64,000 nucleotides of DNA, taken from positions 248,001 to 312,000 of the forward strand of contig NZ_FVZC01000007.1 in NCBI RefSeq assembly GCF_900166585.1, read 5' to 3'. Each line of letters starts with the position of its first letter. Position 1 is the first letter of the stretch. The translations under genes were made by a program, and so were the position numbers. Below, piece by piece: positions 9,252 to 17,504 of this stretch. Source of the DNA: Mesobacillus jeotgali (GTDB lineage: Bacteria > Bacillota > Bacilli > Bacillales > Cytobacillaceae). A model generated the notes under the pieces. It saw only the letters and a list, made by a program, of their open reading frames with translations, did not search any database and was not told the origin of the DNA.

Positions 9252-9959
9252 ATGATGGAAGAAGATTTGATCTTGATTGTTGAAGATGAACGTGAAATTG
9301 CTGAGCTTGTCCAGGATTATCTGGAAGCTGAGGGATACCGAAGCATTTTGGCTTTTGACGGGCTAGAAGGGCTGGATCATTTTATTGAACATCGGCCTAC
9401 GGTTGCTGTGCTTGATGTCATGCTTCCCAAAATGGATGGGATTGAATTGTGCCGGAGGATCAGGGGAGAGTCGAATATTCCGATTATTATTATGAGCGCA
9501 AAGAAAAGTGAGACAGATAAAATTATCGGCCTCTGGATTGGCGCGGATGATTATGTGACCAAACCGTTCAGCCCGGGTGAGTTGGTGGCCCGGATCAAAG
9601 CGCAGCTAAGAAGGTTTAAGCATCTCTCAGTTCAAAAGGAAGAAGAACATACCATCAAATTCCCTGGACTTGAGATCAACTTGAAAGAATACACGGTAGT
9701 GCGGGCGGAAGGAAGGCAGGTCGAGCTTTCGGCAAAAGAGTTCAAGCTGCTCGCGTTTTTGGCAGCAAACAGGGGCCAGGTCTTTTCTAAAGAACAGCTG
9801 CTTGAAAATGTTTGGGGTTATCAGCATATTGGCGATACGAATACGATCACCGTTTATGTGAGGAAGCTGAGGGAAAAGATCGAGCCAAATCCGTCAGAGC
9901 CAAGGTTTATTAAGACGGTTTGGGGAATTGGCTATAAATTTGACGGAGGCATTCAATGA
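9252..9959 (+). CDS. OmpR/PhoB-family response regulator
   Basis: A 235-residue regulator. The receiver domain has the acidic pair at EDE, phospho-acceptor Asp in AVLDVMLPKMDG and Lys in VTKPFSP. The winged-helix DNA-binding domain ends in NTITVYVRKLREKIEPNPSEPRFIKTVWGIGYKF. It overlaps the kinase start by four bases (ATGA). It probably controls the ABC exporter upstream. Start ATG 9252 or 9255 follows AGGATGG; an ATG at 9243 is also in frame. Confidence 0.88.
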   Translation: MMEEDLILIVEDEREIAELVQDYLEAEGYRSILAFDGLEGLDHFIEHRPTVAVLDVMLPKMDGIELCRRIRGESNIPIIIMSAKKSETDKIIGLWIGADDYVTKPFSPGELVARIKAQLRRFKHLSVQKEEEHTIKFPGLEINLKEYTVVRAEGRQVELSAKEFKLLAFLAANRGQVFSKEQLLENVWGYQHIGDTNTITVYVRKLREKIEPNPSEPRFIKTVWGIGYKFDGGIQ

Positions 9960-11358
9960 GAATGGGACTGAAACCGCGATTGATCCTCGCTTTTATCAGT
10001 ATCATTGTGCTGCCGATTATTGTATCGGTACTGTTTATGTTTTTGTTTGCGTCAGGGATGGAAGAGCAGGCAGGTAAAAGCGAAGATGAACTTGATATGC
10101 TGTTGTCAGAGGTCAAGAATACGATTGACCGGAACGCGGCAAACCTTTCAGAACCTGAACTTTTTTACGAAAGGGTAAGGCCGCTTCTGAAAAAATATGA
10201 TATTGAGTTGGCTGTTTATTCATCAGAGGGGGAAAGCCTATTCGATTCTGCTGAGCATCAGATGAGGATAGATTCTTCGTTTTTTTTGAGCAGGCTTGGG
10301 AAGCTGAAGGTGGATGTGTCGACAAAGGAACGTGGAGAATTGTCGGTGGAAATCCAGGCGAAATCTTTTTCCGTAGCACCCTTTACCCAGTTCAAGGAAG
10401 TGATCTTAGCATTGGTTGGCGGGATAGCCACCGGGCTTGCAGTGCTGGCGGCACTTATTTACTGTGGACGTGGCATTTTTCAAGGACGGTTCTCCTTCCT
10501 TTGAAAGACATATATAAGGCGACCGAGGAAGTGATTGAAGGCAATTTGGATTATACGATCACGTATGGGAAACAGGATGAGATCGGCCGGTTTATCCATG
10601 GATTTGACTTGATGCGGGATCACTTGAAAAAGTCGATTGAGCACCAGCAGCAATACGAACGGGCACGCAAGCAATTGATCGCAAGTATCTCCCATGACCT
10701 CAGGACGCCGCTTGCCTCGATTAAAGGTTATGTAGAAGGCCTTGAAGATGGAATTGCGAAGACGGAAGACATGCAGAAAAAATACCTGAGAGTGATCAGG
10801 TCAAAAACGGACCAGCTGGACAGGCTGATCGAGGACTTGTTTGAGTTCTCGAAATTCGAGCTGGAACAGCTTTCGATCGATAAGGCTCTTGTGAACAGCC
10901 AGGATTTCTTCATGGATGTTTATCAAAATGCCAAGCTGGACCATCAGAACGAAGGCATTGACCTTGACCTGGCTGGTCAGCCACCGTCGGTAAGCCTGAT
11001 GATTGATAGCGGCAGAATTAAGCAGGTGATGGCAAATTTGATTGACAATGCCGTGAAGTATGAAGGAAAGAAAATTGTCTTGAATGTAGAGAAAAAAGGC
11101 GGACAGCTTCTAGTAAGCATAAGGGATAATGGGCTGGGGATTAAGGAAGAAGACCGGCCCTTCATCTTCAATGCATTCTTCCGGGGCGAAAAATCACGGT
11201 CCAGAGAGTCTGGAGGAACCGGACTGGGCCTGGCTATTGTGAAATATATCATCGAAGCCCATGGAGGAGAGATTTCAGTCAAGAGCGAGCCGGAAAAAGG
11301 AAGCGAGTTTATTTTCACGCTGCCGTTGTATGTAAACCAGAGGGATGGTTTACATTAA
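9956..11358 (+). pseudogene. Sensor histidine kinase split by a one-base deletion
   Basis: The 5' frame (9956-10504) encodes an N-terminal membrane segment, an extracytoplasmic domain and the start of the second membrane segment, then runs out. The second frame (visible from about 10459) continues with LLWTWHFSRTVLLPLKDIY, a HAMP region, H-box ISHDLRTPLASIKGY and HATPase boxes (NLIDNAVKYE, DNGLGI, GTGLGLAIVKYI). Adding one T to the TTT at 10458-10460 joins both frames into a normal kinase of about 467 residues. The last codons and stop (11356-11358) lie inside sequence homologous to the transporter gene at 35.8 kb, so the 3' end was altered by recombination. Confidence 0.8.
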
Positions 11359-11848
11359 TTTGCATGTATGGCGGCGGAAGTGTGTATCTGGGAATTAACA
11401 GCATTCGGGAAAAAGAGCATCGGCAGTGGACAGAAGTTAATATCGGTTCCCTCGTTGGCTTGATCAGTGTCATCGGCTACAGCTGTTATCTTTATGCGTT
11501 ACATAGAGGGAACAGCCAGTATCATCTTTCCGATTATCAGCTTGAATTGCCTGGTCGTCATACTTGCTCGCATCTGGCTTTTTAAGGAGAAAATCAAAAT
11601 GTACCAGATTGTTGGATTTTTTTCAGCATTGCTTGGTATTATTTTTACGAAAGGCGGTTTTCGTAAAGATTGTTGTTAAAATCCGAAAGCCGATTTTAAA
11701 GTGATAAAGCCATTTTGTATAGGTCGGTACGAAGTTGGCAAGCTCTTTTCTCTAAATAAGCGTTCATTTTGTGCAGAAACTTAGGCAATCCCATCCTATT
11801 TTGTCGTCAATAGCAACAAAGTTTGAGAAAAGAGCCTTACGAAACTAT
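11351..11848 (+). pseudogene. Decayed 3' fragment of an EamA-type transporter gene
   Basis: From 11351 the DNA is a close copy of the last 100 codons of the intact transporter gene ending at 36096 (shared ATTTGCATGTATGGCGGCGG and YGGGSVYLGINSIREKEH...). A frameshift near 11510 splits the copy into two frames. A MITE separates the last Lys codon from the region that holds the paralogue's stop. Homology continues through the GGCAGCC terminator. It lacks the first 180 codons and a start, so it is non-functional. Confidence 0.85.
11653..11836. mobile_element. 184-bp MITE with 8-bp target duplication
   Basis: Compared with the intact paralogue at 36081-36095, the copy has exactly one extra block here. 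It is flanked by TTACGAAA at 11645-11652 and 11837-11844, while the paralogue has this octamer once. The ends are imperfect inverted repeats: GGCNNTTTTCNNAAANNTTGTTG at the left and the same pattern on the other strand at the right (18 of 26 positions). There is no coding capacity. Eight-base duplications and GGC ends are known for ISL3-type elements, so a derivative of such an IS is a reasonable inference. Confidence 0.75.
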
Positions 11849-11854
11849 GAGTTG

Positions 11855-11885
11855 AAAAGGCAGCCGACCACGGCTGCCTTTTTCT
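11855..11885 (+). terminator. Terminator copied with the transporter fragment
   Basis: AAGGCAGCCG pairs with CGGCTGCCTT, followed by TTTCTA. The same hairpin context follows the intact gene at 36.1 kb. Confidence 0.75.
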
Positions 11886-11937
11886 ATGGGGAAACAGGCG
11901 AGGTTATGATAAATTATTTGCACAAACCATGAGATGA

Positions 11938-12290
11938 AATGAATCCGGAAAAGATTATGGATTTTATGAAAAAATCGAAACAACAGCAATTTCGATTTTT
12001 TTTATTATTGTTTCAATGGTGAGTTAGAGGAAGCGGAGGATGGCGAGAGAGTTAAAATATCAAATGTATATATTTTATTCTCTTGTGAAATTGCGCTTGT
12101 GCAGGGGGAGCGTGAATCGTATAGGAAGTATAAAGAAAAAGTCAGGAAACCTTTTCAACGCAGACTATTGGAATTGTACGAGAAGGAAAAGGTAGTCGCT
12201 GAATTGGAGAAGGTGATTCCAAATTTGAGAGGAGCTAAACTGCTTAGCGTGATCCTGAATAATAGAATTTTGAAAAGGTATGATGGCTAA
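11938..12290 (+). pseudogene. Decayed copy of the membrane-anchored helical protein gene at 44168-44773
   Basis: Two stretches match the intact gene. At 11938-12030 NPEKIMDFMKKS and the FQWELEEAED-like part correspond to residues 50-85, with frameshifts. At 12099-12290 QGERESYRKYKEKVRKPFQRRLLELYEKE...IPNLRGAKLLSVI corresponds to residues 136-198. The membrane segments and central part are missing, so this is a pseudogene. It sits directly after the decayed transporter copy, meaning two unrelated genes left fragments side by side. Confidence 0.75.
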
Positions 12291-12300
12291 ATTATTCAGC

Positions 12301-12351
12301 AAAAGGGACAGTTTTTCACTTCTATGGAAGATAAGGACAGTCCCTTTTTTC
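12301..12351. terminator. Bidirectional hairpin between pseudogene and dsrE
   Basis: AAAGGGAC(AG) near 12302 pairs with (AG)GACAGTCCCTTTTTT at 12335-12350. It lies at the 3' ends of two convergent units. Confidence 0.6.
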
Positions 12352-12354
12352 GTT

Positions 12355-12693
12355 TTACGACAATGTCAACACTTCATACTGTGAGGCTAGGTGTATAAAA
12401 TCCGCCATTCCGCTGATTTTGCCGGCTGCGAGTTTGTCGTTGAGTTCATAATAGTCTACACATGTTTTACAGGCCAGTACTTCTAAGCCCTTTTCTTCCA
12501 GTTCTTTTAATTGGAGAGACACAAAAGAGTTTTCTGTTAGAGTGAACACGCCTTTGTTCATGCAGAATACCGCGACAGGCAGTTCTTCCTGTTGCTTCAG
12601 AATTGTGAAAAAGGTTTCTAATAATCCTTCACCTAATCCTGGCTCACCTTTTCCGAGCTGGTCGGATGACAGCAAGATCACTTTGTTTTTCAT
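12355..12693 (-). CDS. DsrE/YedF C-terminal-like protein
   Basis: A 112-residue soluble protein starting MKNKVILLSSDQLGKGEPGLGEGLL, the nucleotide-binding-like glycine loop of DsrE-fold proteins. The single Cys pair in LACKTCVDYY (about 79-82) matches the sulfur-carrying position of YedF-type proteins. Known relatives handle sulfur transfer or selenium metabolism; here the usual N-terminal TusA domain is absent. It stands alone on the minus strand. Confidence 0.75.
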   Translation of the reverse strand: MKNKVILLSSDQLGKGEPGLGEGLLETFFTILKQQEELPVAVFCMNKGVFTLTENSFVSLQLKELEEKGLEVLACKTCVDYYELNDKLAAGKISGMADFIHLASQYEVLTLS

Positions 12694-12865
12694 TTTTTAG
12701 GCCTCCAGTGAAATTGTAATGAAGAAAATGATGAATCCTGGTTGGCATATGATGCATCTAGGCATTGGGTAACCTTATCGTACCATTCATGCAGAAGAAT
12801 GGTCATCTATTGTTTTGGACAAAGAAGCAGTCCTCAAAAAAAGAAAAGGATCCTAAGTAGGTCAA

Positions 12866-12943
12866 ACAAAGAAACAGAGGATCGTTCTGCTGTTTTAGTA
12901 GCCTGGACTACATGAAACAGTAGAACCGTCCCTTTGTTTTACT
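12866..12943. repeat. Palindromic element of the GGGACGGTTCT family
   Basis: The left arm (AAACAGAGGATCGTTCTGCTG) and right arm (AAACAGTAGAACCGTCCC) are imperfect inverted repeats about 25 bases long. The right end abuts the truncated 5' end of the orphan toxin cassette. The rest of 12694-12865 contains no gene that I can see. Confidence 0.5.
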
Positions 12944-13472
12944 CGCAGCAGTTGAAAAACGTGTGACTCCTGGGACGAAAGACAATGGAGTAGGGGTTGA
13001 AAAACGAGAGGTTTCTCTAGGGGTAGACGGGAAAGGTGAATATAAAGATAGCGCCTTTCAGGATATGGGGATTTTTCAATCTGGTGGAAGAGAACTTTCT
13101 TTTGAAGAATATTTAAAACAACTGGATAGAGCCGATGAAATGTACGATTTTTTTAGGAAAAGCAACACTGATGTCGAGTCTATTGCAAAATTTACAGGAA
13201 TGTCTGAATATAGGATACAAAGGATTAAAGAACATTTATTTATTAAAGAACACATTAAGGAACATGGAGTTGGACGTTTTGATTCAGACTATGAAATTGC
13301 AAAGGCATGGGATAGGCTTCAACAAGGAACTTTCAACAAGAATGATATTGATTTATTAAACCATGAACTTTTTGAATCAAAGTTTGAAGGGATTTTCAAG
13401 ACAGATTATAGGACGGCTCATGACAAGACAGTTGAGTCTGGTCGTCCTTGGTATCCATTAGAGGAGGAGTAA
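12942..13472 (+). pseudogene. Orphan C-terminal toxin cassette without its secretion domain
   Basis: The frame is open from 12942 with no credible start. Its first 20 codons (AAVEKRVTPGTKDNGVGVEK) match the linker of the nuclease toxin at residues 235-254. A different, mostly helical tip follows (IAKFTGMSEYRIQRIKEHL, FDSDYEIAKAWDRLQQG, LLNHELFESKFEG, WYPLEEE). I have seen this pattern in polymorphic toxins and phage head-associated proteins, but I cannot name the activity. It is a silent alternative tip that could replace the active one by recombination through the shared linker. Its partner follows after three bases. Confidence 0.7.
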
Positions 13473-13475
13473 AAA

Positions 13476-13727
13476 TTGGCTTCATACGTTTTATTATTAA
13501 AAGAATACGAAGATAGTGAAAAGGTTGTATACAAATTTGGGCCCAATGAAAATATTATGGGGAAAATTGAATTAAATAAACTTACGAGGAAGTTTTCAGA
13601 ACTAGAGGTTATACCGGATCAGAATATTCCATCTAAGTTCTACTTTGATCGAGCTGCGCAACGACTTGCAGTTTGTTTGATGAGGGAAGGCGGAGTTTTT
13701 CCAGATAGAACAGCTTTTGAGTCATAA
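13476..13727 (+). CDS. Probable immunity protein of the orphan toxin cassette
   Basis: An 83-residue soluble protein with a TTG start, six bases after a strong GAGGAGGAG that lies in the cassette's 3' end. Recognisable features are VYKFGPNENIMGKIELNK and FDRAAQRLAVCLMREGGVFPDR. No named family is certain. The three-base gap to the toxin tip and the small size are typical for a cognate immunity gene. It can still be expressed only if a promoter lies upstream within the cassette; none is obvious. Confidence 0.6.
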   Translation: MASYVLLLKEYEDSEKVVYKFGPNENIMGKIELNKLTRKFSELEVIPDQNIPSKFYFDRAAQRLAVCLMREGGVFPDRTAFES

Positions 13728-13744
13728 GTAAATCGGACAAGGTG

Positions 13745-13776
13745 AAGCTAGAGTTTTATTTACTCTAGCTTTTTAT
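13745..13776 (+). terminator. Rho-independent terminator after the immunity gene
   Basis: AAGCTAGAGT (13745-13754) pairs with ACTCTAGCTT (13762-13771), then TTTTAT. Confidence 0.85.
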
Positions 13777-13918
13777 ATTGTAAAAGGTTAGAGGGAGGTT
13801 CTATAAAAAGAAGTATCTTATGAAAGAGCATTCCTGTTTGAAGGATTTTCGAGGACTTGAACAAAAAAGAGCCCTCTTAGTATGATACGGGGTGTCAAAT
13901 CGTACACCGAATTAACCC

Positions 13919-14436
13919 CTAACTTAGGTCCAGGAGGACTCCAAGATAGACACGGGGACGGTTCTCGTGTCTCGCAAAAAGAGAAAATATGTAAATATCA
14001 GAGGCGGTAGAACCGTCCCACTGTCTCCTGAAGGACTCCTTGAACTTTCGATCAATCAAGGAAGCTAGTGCTTTAATGTGCCCGTAGTTTTGGACAAATG
14101 GGTTCATCATTTTGAACTTCCCATTGACGGACCATATTTTTCTGTCTTTCCCGCCGTATATCATGCCTTGATAGTTTTTCGTTTCAATTACAAAAATGCC
14201 GTATGGTGTCAGCACAACATGGTCAATCTGTGAATATCCTGACTTTGCTTTTGGGTTCTTTATCAGAAGATAACTCAAGTAGCGGCTTCTTTTGGCAGCT
14301 GATCTAGCTGTATATCAATCTTGTATTCTCCAATTTCACCTTTTCTTACGGCAACCTGTTTTGGAGCGGCAGTCATCGCTTTTACAGGGGGTGTCTCTGT
14401 CTTTTGCTTCTTCAAGAAATTAAGAATTAATAACAT
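13919..14436 (-). pseudogene. NERD-domain protein gene broken by a frameshift and a small insertion
   Basis: The true start is ATG at 14436-14434 behind AAGGAGAT. The first frame (MLLILNFLKKQKTETPPVKA...QLPKEA) stops near 14280. The second frame continues with YLLIKNPKAKSGYSQIDHVVLTPYGIFVIETKNYQGMIYG, the core of the nuclease-related domain. One missing base near 14285 explains the break. At about 14032 the coding sequence runs into a palindromic element, and everything after it reads out to a stop at 13921, so the C-terminal half is lost. Function lost. Confidence 0.8.
13943..14031. mobile_element. 89-bp palindromic insertion with 8-bp flanking repeats
   Basis: AGACACGGGGACGGTTCT (13948-13965) and its inverted partner AGAACCGTCCCACTGTCT (14009-14026) form near-identical ends. 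AGGACTCC occurs immediately outside at 13935-13942 and 14032-14039, as expected of a target duplication. The insertion interrupts the NERD gene. It belongs to the same family as the elements at 16.6, 18.2 and 21.3 kb. Confidence 0.6.
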
Positions 14437-14574
14437 GATAATATCTCCTTGCTGTAAAGTATCCTCTCTTATACTTTCGTTCTAATACCTTCTTTATTTA
14501 ACTTTTAATTTGATATAATGGAAAAAATAACTAATTTCTATCTTGAGGGTTAGGATGATTGAAGGGTGATTTCA

Positions 14575-15192
14575 ATGGATCTGAAGCAAATACAAAAAAC
14601 AATTGACCGGGCTATCAAAAATATTTGGGTAGGAAAAATTTCAAAAGACCATAAGTCGTTTTATCTATTGAAAGAAGATACATTAAAAAATGCTCTCTAT
14701 TTCCATTTGCGATCTGAACTGGCTAGCTTATTAGAAAAGCACAATGTAAGGATTTATACGGAATATCATCATGGTGGATTTATTGCGGATCTGGCCATTG
14801 TGAAATTGAATGAAAAACCAGGAAACAATAATCATTTGAAAGAAGACATTGAAACTGTTCTAGCAATCATTGAGTTAAAGTATAAAGCCAACGGTCCAAT
14901 GAAGTTTTTCGAAGATGATGTGCAAAAAATAAAAAACTATATAGATGCCACACCATTAGCAACTACTCAATACTATTTAGCTTTTATCCATGAGGCGGAG
15001 TACGAATACATTGAAGATGACTCATGGCTGACTCTAGAGCAACAAGTATGGGCAATAGACCGATTGACAGAGTTATCTGGGCAGTATATTGACGGTGTAA
15101 TGACCTGGACGGTTGGATCCCATAAAAGTATGAATGAGAAGTATAGGTGGGAGTCGATTTCCCAAGGCGGAGCCCAGGGAAGCAGCAACTAG
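14575..15192 (+). CDS. Hypothetical protein, possible PD-(D/E)XK-type fold
   Basis: The best start is ATG 14575, eight bases after GAAGGG; a GTG at 14566 is in frame but has no site. The protein has 205 residues and is soluble. HGGFIADLAIVKL followed about 30 residues later by AIIELKYK has the D...ExK spacing of PD-(D/E)XK nucleases, with a preceding Glu in the EYHH helix. This is inference from motif only. Its neighbours give no pathway. Confidence 0.5.
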   Translation: MDLKQIQKTIDRAIKNIWVGKISKDHKSFYLLKEDTLKNALYFHLRSELASLLEKHNVRIYTEYHHGGFIADLAIVKLNEKPGNNNHLKEDIETVLAIIELKYKANGPMKFFEDDVQKIKNYIDATPLATTQYYLAFIHEAEYEYIEDDSWLTLEQQVWAIDRLTELSGQYIDGVMTWTVGSHKSMNEKYRWESISQGGAQGSSN

Positions 15193-15296
15193 CAAAGAAG
15201 AGAAATGGAAGAATGAAGGGGTTTTTGAGAGAACAAAAGGCTCATTTAGCTACAGCCTTTGGCTCTATTAATAGACTGTTTAAGTGGGGGATAAAT

Positions 15297-15551
15297 GTGC
15301 AAACCGTTAAGAAGTTTAAACCTGAGTATATTACTATTATTTTAATGGTGATAGTAAGTTTTGTTCTATTACTAACACTATTTACTGGACTAGCTTCACT
15401 AAAGGAATCGATTTCATATTCTTTAGTTATCATCTTACTTTGTTTTTTAACAATAGATATTAAAAAAAATTCATTTAAGGAACAATCATCAAATATAGCC
15501 TTTAGGTATGTCCTGATGATTTTCTTGTTTGCTTACTTAGCTCTATTTTAA
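15297..15551 (+). CDS. Small membrane protein of unknown function
   Basis: The likely start is GTG 15297 eight bases after GTGGGGG; the frame is open further upstream but that part does not read like protein. The 84-residue product has three hydrophobic segments (YITIILMVIVSFVLLLTLF, SYSLVIILLCFLTI, FRYVLMIFLFAYLALF). No family recognised. Confidence 0.45.
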   Translation: MQTVKKFKPEYITIILMVIVSFVLLLTLFTGLASLKESISYSLVIILLCFLTIDIKKNSFKEQSSNIAFRYVLMIFLFAYLALF

Positions 15552-15610
15552 GAATTCTTTTCAGGAAACGGGGGCTATCGTACGTTCCCAAAAGTGTGGG
15601 TTTGGTACAG

Positions 15611-15844
15611 ATGTTTTATTCTTCTAGAGAATCTCTAGACATTCTAAAGAAGAAGCTTGATGGGAACCTTTTTAGGAACTTTTTAGCAACTTCGGGACCT
15701 ATTGCAGTCAAGGCGTTGTTTAGCATGCAGGTCATTAATGACCCTAAGTATATCGGCCAGGAAGAGGGGGGCTGCTATTTTAAAATGCAAGAACAATTAA
15801 GAAAGAAATTGTATATAGGGAGAACTCTTTATGGATTTATTTAA
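15611..15844 (+). CDS. Short hypothetical protein, possibly a fragment
   Basis: A 77-codon frame from ATG 15611 (in-frame GTG at 15596) without a clear ribosome binding site. It contains MFYSSRESLDILKKKLDGN and YIGQEEGGCYFKMQEQLRKKL and overlaps the start of the next gene by 14 bases. Composition is protein-like, but I know no family; it could be the remnant of a longer gene. Confidence 0.3.
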   Translation: MFYSSRESLDILKKKLDGNLFRNFLATSGPIAVKALFSMQVINDPKYIGQEEGGCYFKMQEQLRKKLYIGRTLYGFI

Positions 15845-16583
15845 TGAAATCATACTTATAATTATTTTGACCATTCTATTTGCGACTTTGATCATAGGCC
15901 CAATTCTTGGGCTGTACCAATTATTTAGAGGGAAGTCCTTTATTCCTTCGTGGATTAAAGGAAGTATTAGGTCTGCAGTGATATTACTTATAATCGCAAT
16001 ACCGATGGTTATCCTTATATATTTTGATGGGACATATAGCCTTGCATACAATATTCTCACAGCTGCCTTCATGGCTGTTATTATTGGAGCCCTCGTGGCA
16101 CCAATCGCAGCTTTGGTTTTTAAATGGACTGGTAAAACCTTTAAGTCATCCTATAAATATTCAAATATTTTTTTTATCAGTTTAGCAATGTTTATTTTTA
16201 TTATAGTTGCAATAGTAACCTTTTATGAGGATAAAGCCTATGTTGATGAACTGGACAAGAAATATCAAGAAACCACATTTTTAACAGATGAACCAACTAT
16301 GGATAAAATTTTACATACACACTTTGTTTCAGGTATTAAACGTCAAATGAGCGTTAGTGTAGTGATCAATAATTATAATGAAAAATCTTTTAAAGGGACT
16401 TTACTGGTGACTGCAACAAAGAATGGGGAGATATTAGGCACTAAGAAATTACCTCTCGATATAATGGCTGGACAAAAAGGTTATTCAGACTATGTTTACC
16501 TGGATGATTTAAATGCTAGAGATGGTAGATATAGGACTGAGGGGGCGGAATTTACATTTGAAATGAAAGGTGAGTTTTATTAG
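15831..16583 (+). CDS. Membrane protein with C-terminal extracytoplasmic domain
   Basis: A 250-residue protein with four or five hydrophobic segments in residues 1-135 (for example IILIIILTILFATLIIGPILGLY) and a soluble beta-rich C-terminal domain of about 115 residues. ATG 15831 follows ATAGGGAG. No family recognised. It is not clearly linked in an operon with the following EEP hydrolase because a palindromic element lies between them. Confidence 0.55.
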   Translation: MDLFNEIILIIILTILFATLIIGPILGLYQLFRGKSFIPSWIKGSIRSAVILLIIAIPMVILIYFDGTYSLAYNILTAAFMAVIIGALVAPIAALVFKWTGKTFKSSYKYSNIFFISLAMFIFIIVAIVTFYEDKAYVDELDKKYQETTFLTDEPTMDKILHTHFVSGIKRQMSVSVVINNYNEKSFKGTLLVTATKNGEILGTKKLPLDIMAGQKGYSDYVYLDDLNARDGRYRTEGAEFTFEMKGEFY

Positions 16584-16635
16584 AGGCTTCTGGACAATGA
16601 TCAAGGTGTAGGTTCCACAAATGATTTTAAAAAAG

Positions 16636-16690
16636 AGACATAGGGACGGTTCTCTTGTCCTATTAGGGAGTCGGAATAATCTTTGCTCTC
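16636..16690. repeat. Left end of the GGGACGGTTCT element, truncated copy
   Basis: GAGACATAGGGACGGTTCTC and TGTCC.ATTAGGGAGTCGGAATAA match the left ends at 18160 and 21257, after which homology stops. It lies just downstream of a stop codon, as do the two full copies. Confidence 0.6.
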
Positions 16691-16708
16691 TTTTGAAGGA
16701 GTTGGAAT

Positions 16709-17431
16709 ATGAAGGTTATTACATGGAATGCTTCTATGCGATTCAGAGATAAAATTGATTATATACTCCCATTTAATGCAGATATTTTAGTCATTCCCGA
16801 ATGTGAAGCTCCAGAAAAATGGAGAGGGAAAAACCATCATAAGGATATTAATCAATTTCTCTGGTTTGGTGACAATTTGAATAAGGGCATTGGGATACTT
16901 AATTTAAATGATGCTTTTAATATAAAGTTGCATCCATCCTATAATAAAAATTTTCGCTATATTATTCCTTTAATAGTTACTGGAAGACAAAGTTTCCTGC
17001 TGTTTGCAGTTTGGTCGCAACTTACAAAGAGCAGGTTTAATAGCTATGTAGGGCAAATATTTCTGGCTTTAAAGTATTATGAAGCCTTACTTAAAGAGCC
17101 GTGTATTATTGCAGGTGATTGGAACAGTAATAAAATATTTGATCATATTAAACGTGTAGGAACCCACTCTGATGTAGTTGATTTTCTGGGGAAAATAAAT
17201 ATTAGAAGTACATATCATCATTTGTATAAAGAGGAACAAGGTCTTGAATTACAACCAACGCATTATTTTAGGAAGAGTAAATCCAGCCCATTTCACATTG
17301 ACTTTATTTTTGCGTCAGAAATACTTCTTAAGCAGATGACAAATTTTGAAATTGGAACATATGAAGAATGGATTAGTTTTAGTGATCATATGCCGATATT
17401 TATGGATCTTAATTCTGAATTGGGTGATTGA
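16709..17431 (+). CDS. Endonuclease/exonuclease/phosphatase (EEP) family protein
   Basis: A 240-residue soluble protein with the ordered EEP motifs: WNAS with N7, PECE with metal ligand E31, GDWNSN, HIDFIF and the terminal SDHMPI. These are the catalytic residues of the DNase I/exonuclease III fold, which hydrolyses phosphodiester or phosphomonoester bonds. The real substrate cannot be read from sequence. GGAGTTGGAAT precedes ATG 16709. The family assignment is firm, the role open. Confidence 0.82.
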   Translation: MKVITWNASMRFRDKIDYILPFNADILVIPECEAPEKWRGKNHHKDINQFLWFGDNLNKGIGILNLNDAFNIKLHPSYNKNFRYIIPLIVTGRQSFLLFAVWSQLTKSRFNSYVGQIFLALKYYEALLKEPCIIAGDWNSNKIFDHIKRVGTHSDVVDFLGKINIRSTYHHLYKEEQGLELQPTHYFRKSKSSPFHIDFIFASEILLKQMTNFEIGTYEEWISFSDHMPIFMDLNSELGD

Positions 17432-17504
17432 CCAAGTTTCTATTTTCTTTCAAGTTTTTATTCACGTGATGAACCTCTGGAACTAAGACAGAAAGGAGCT
17501 TGCG

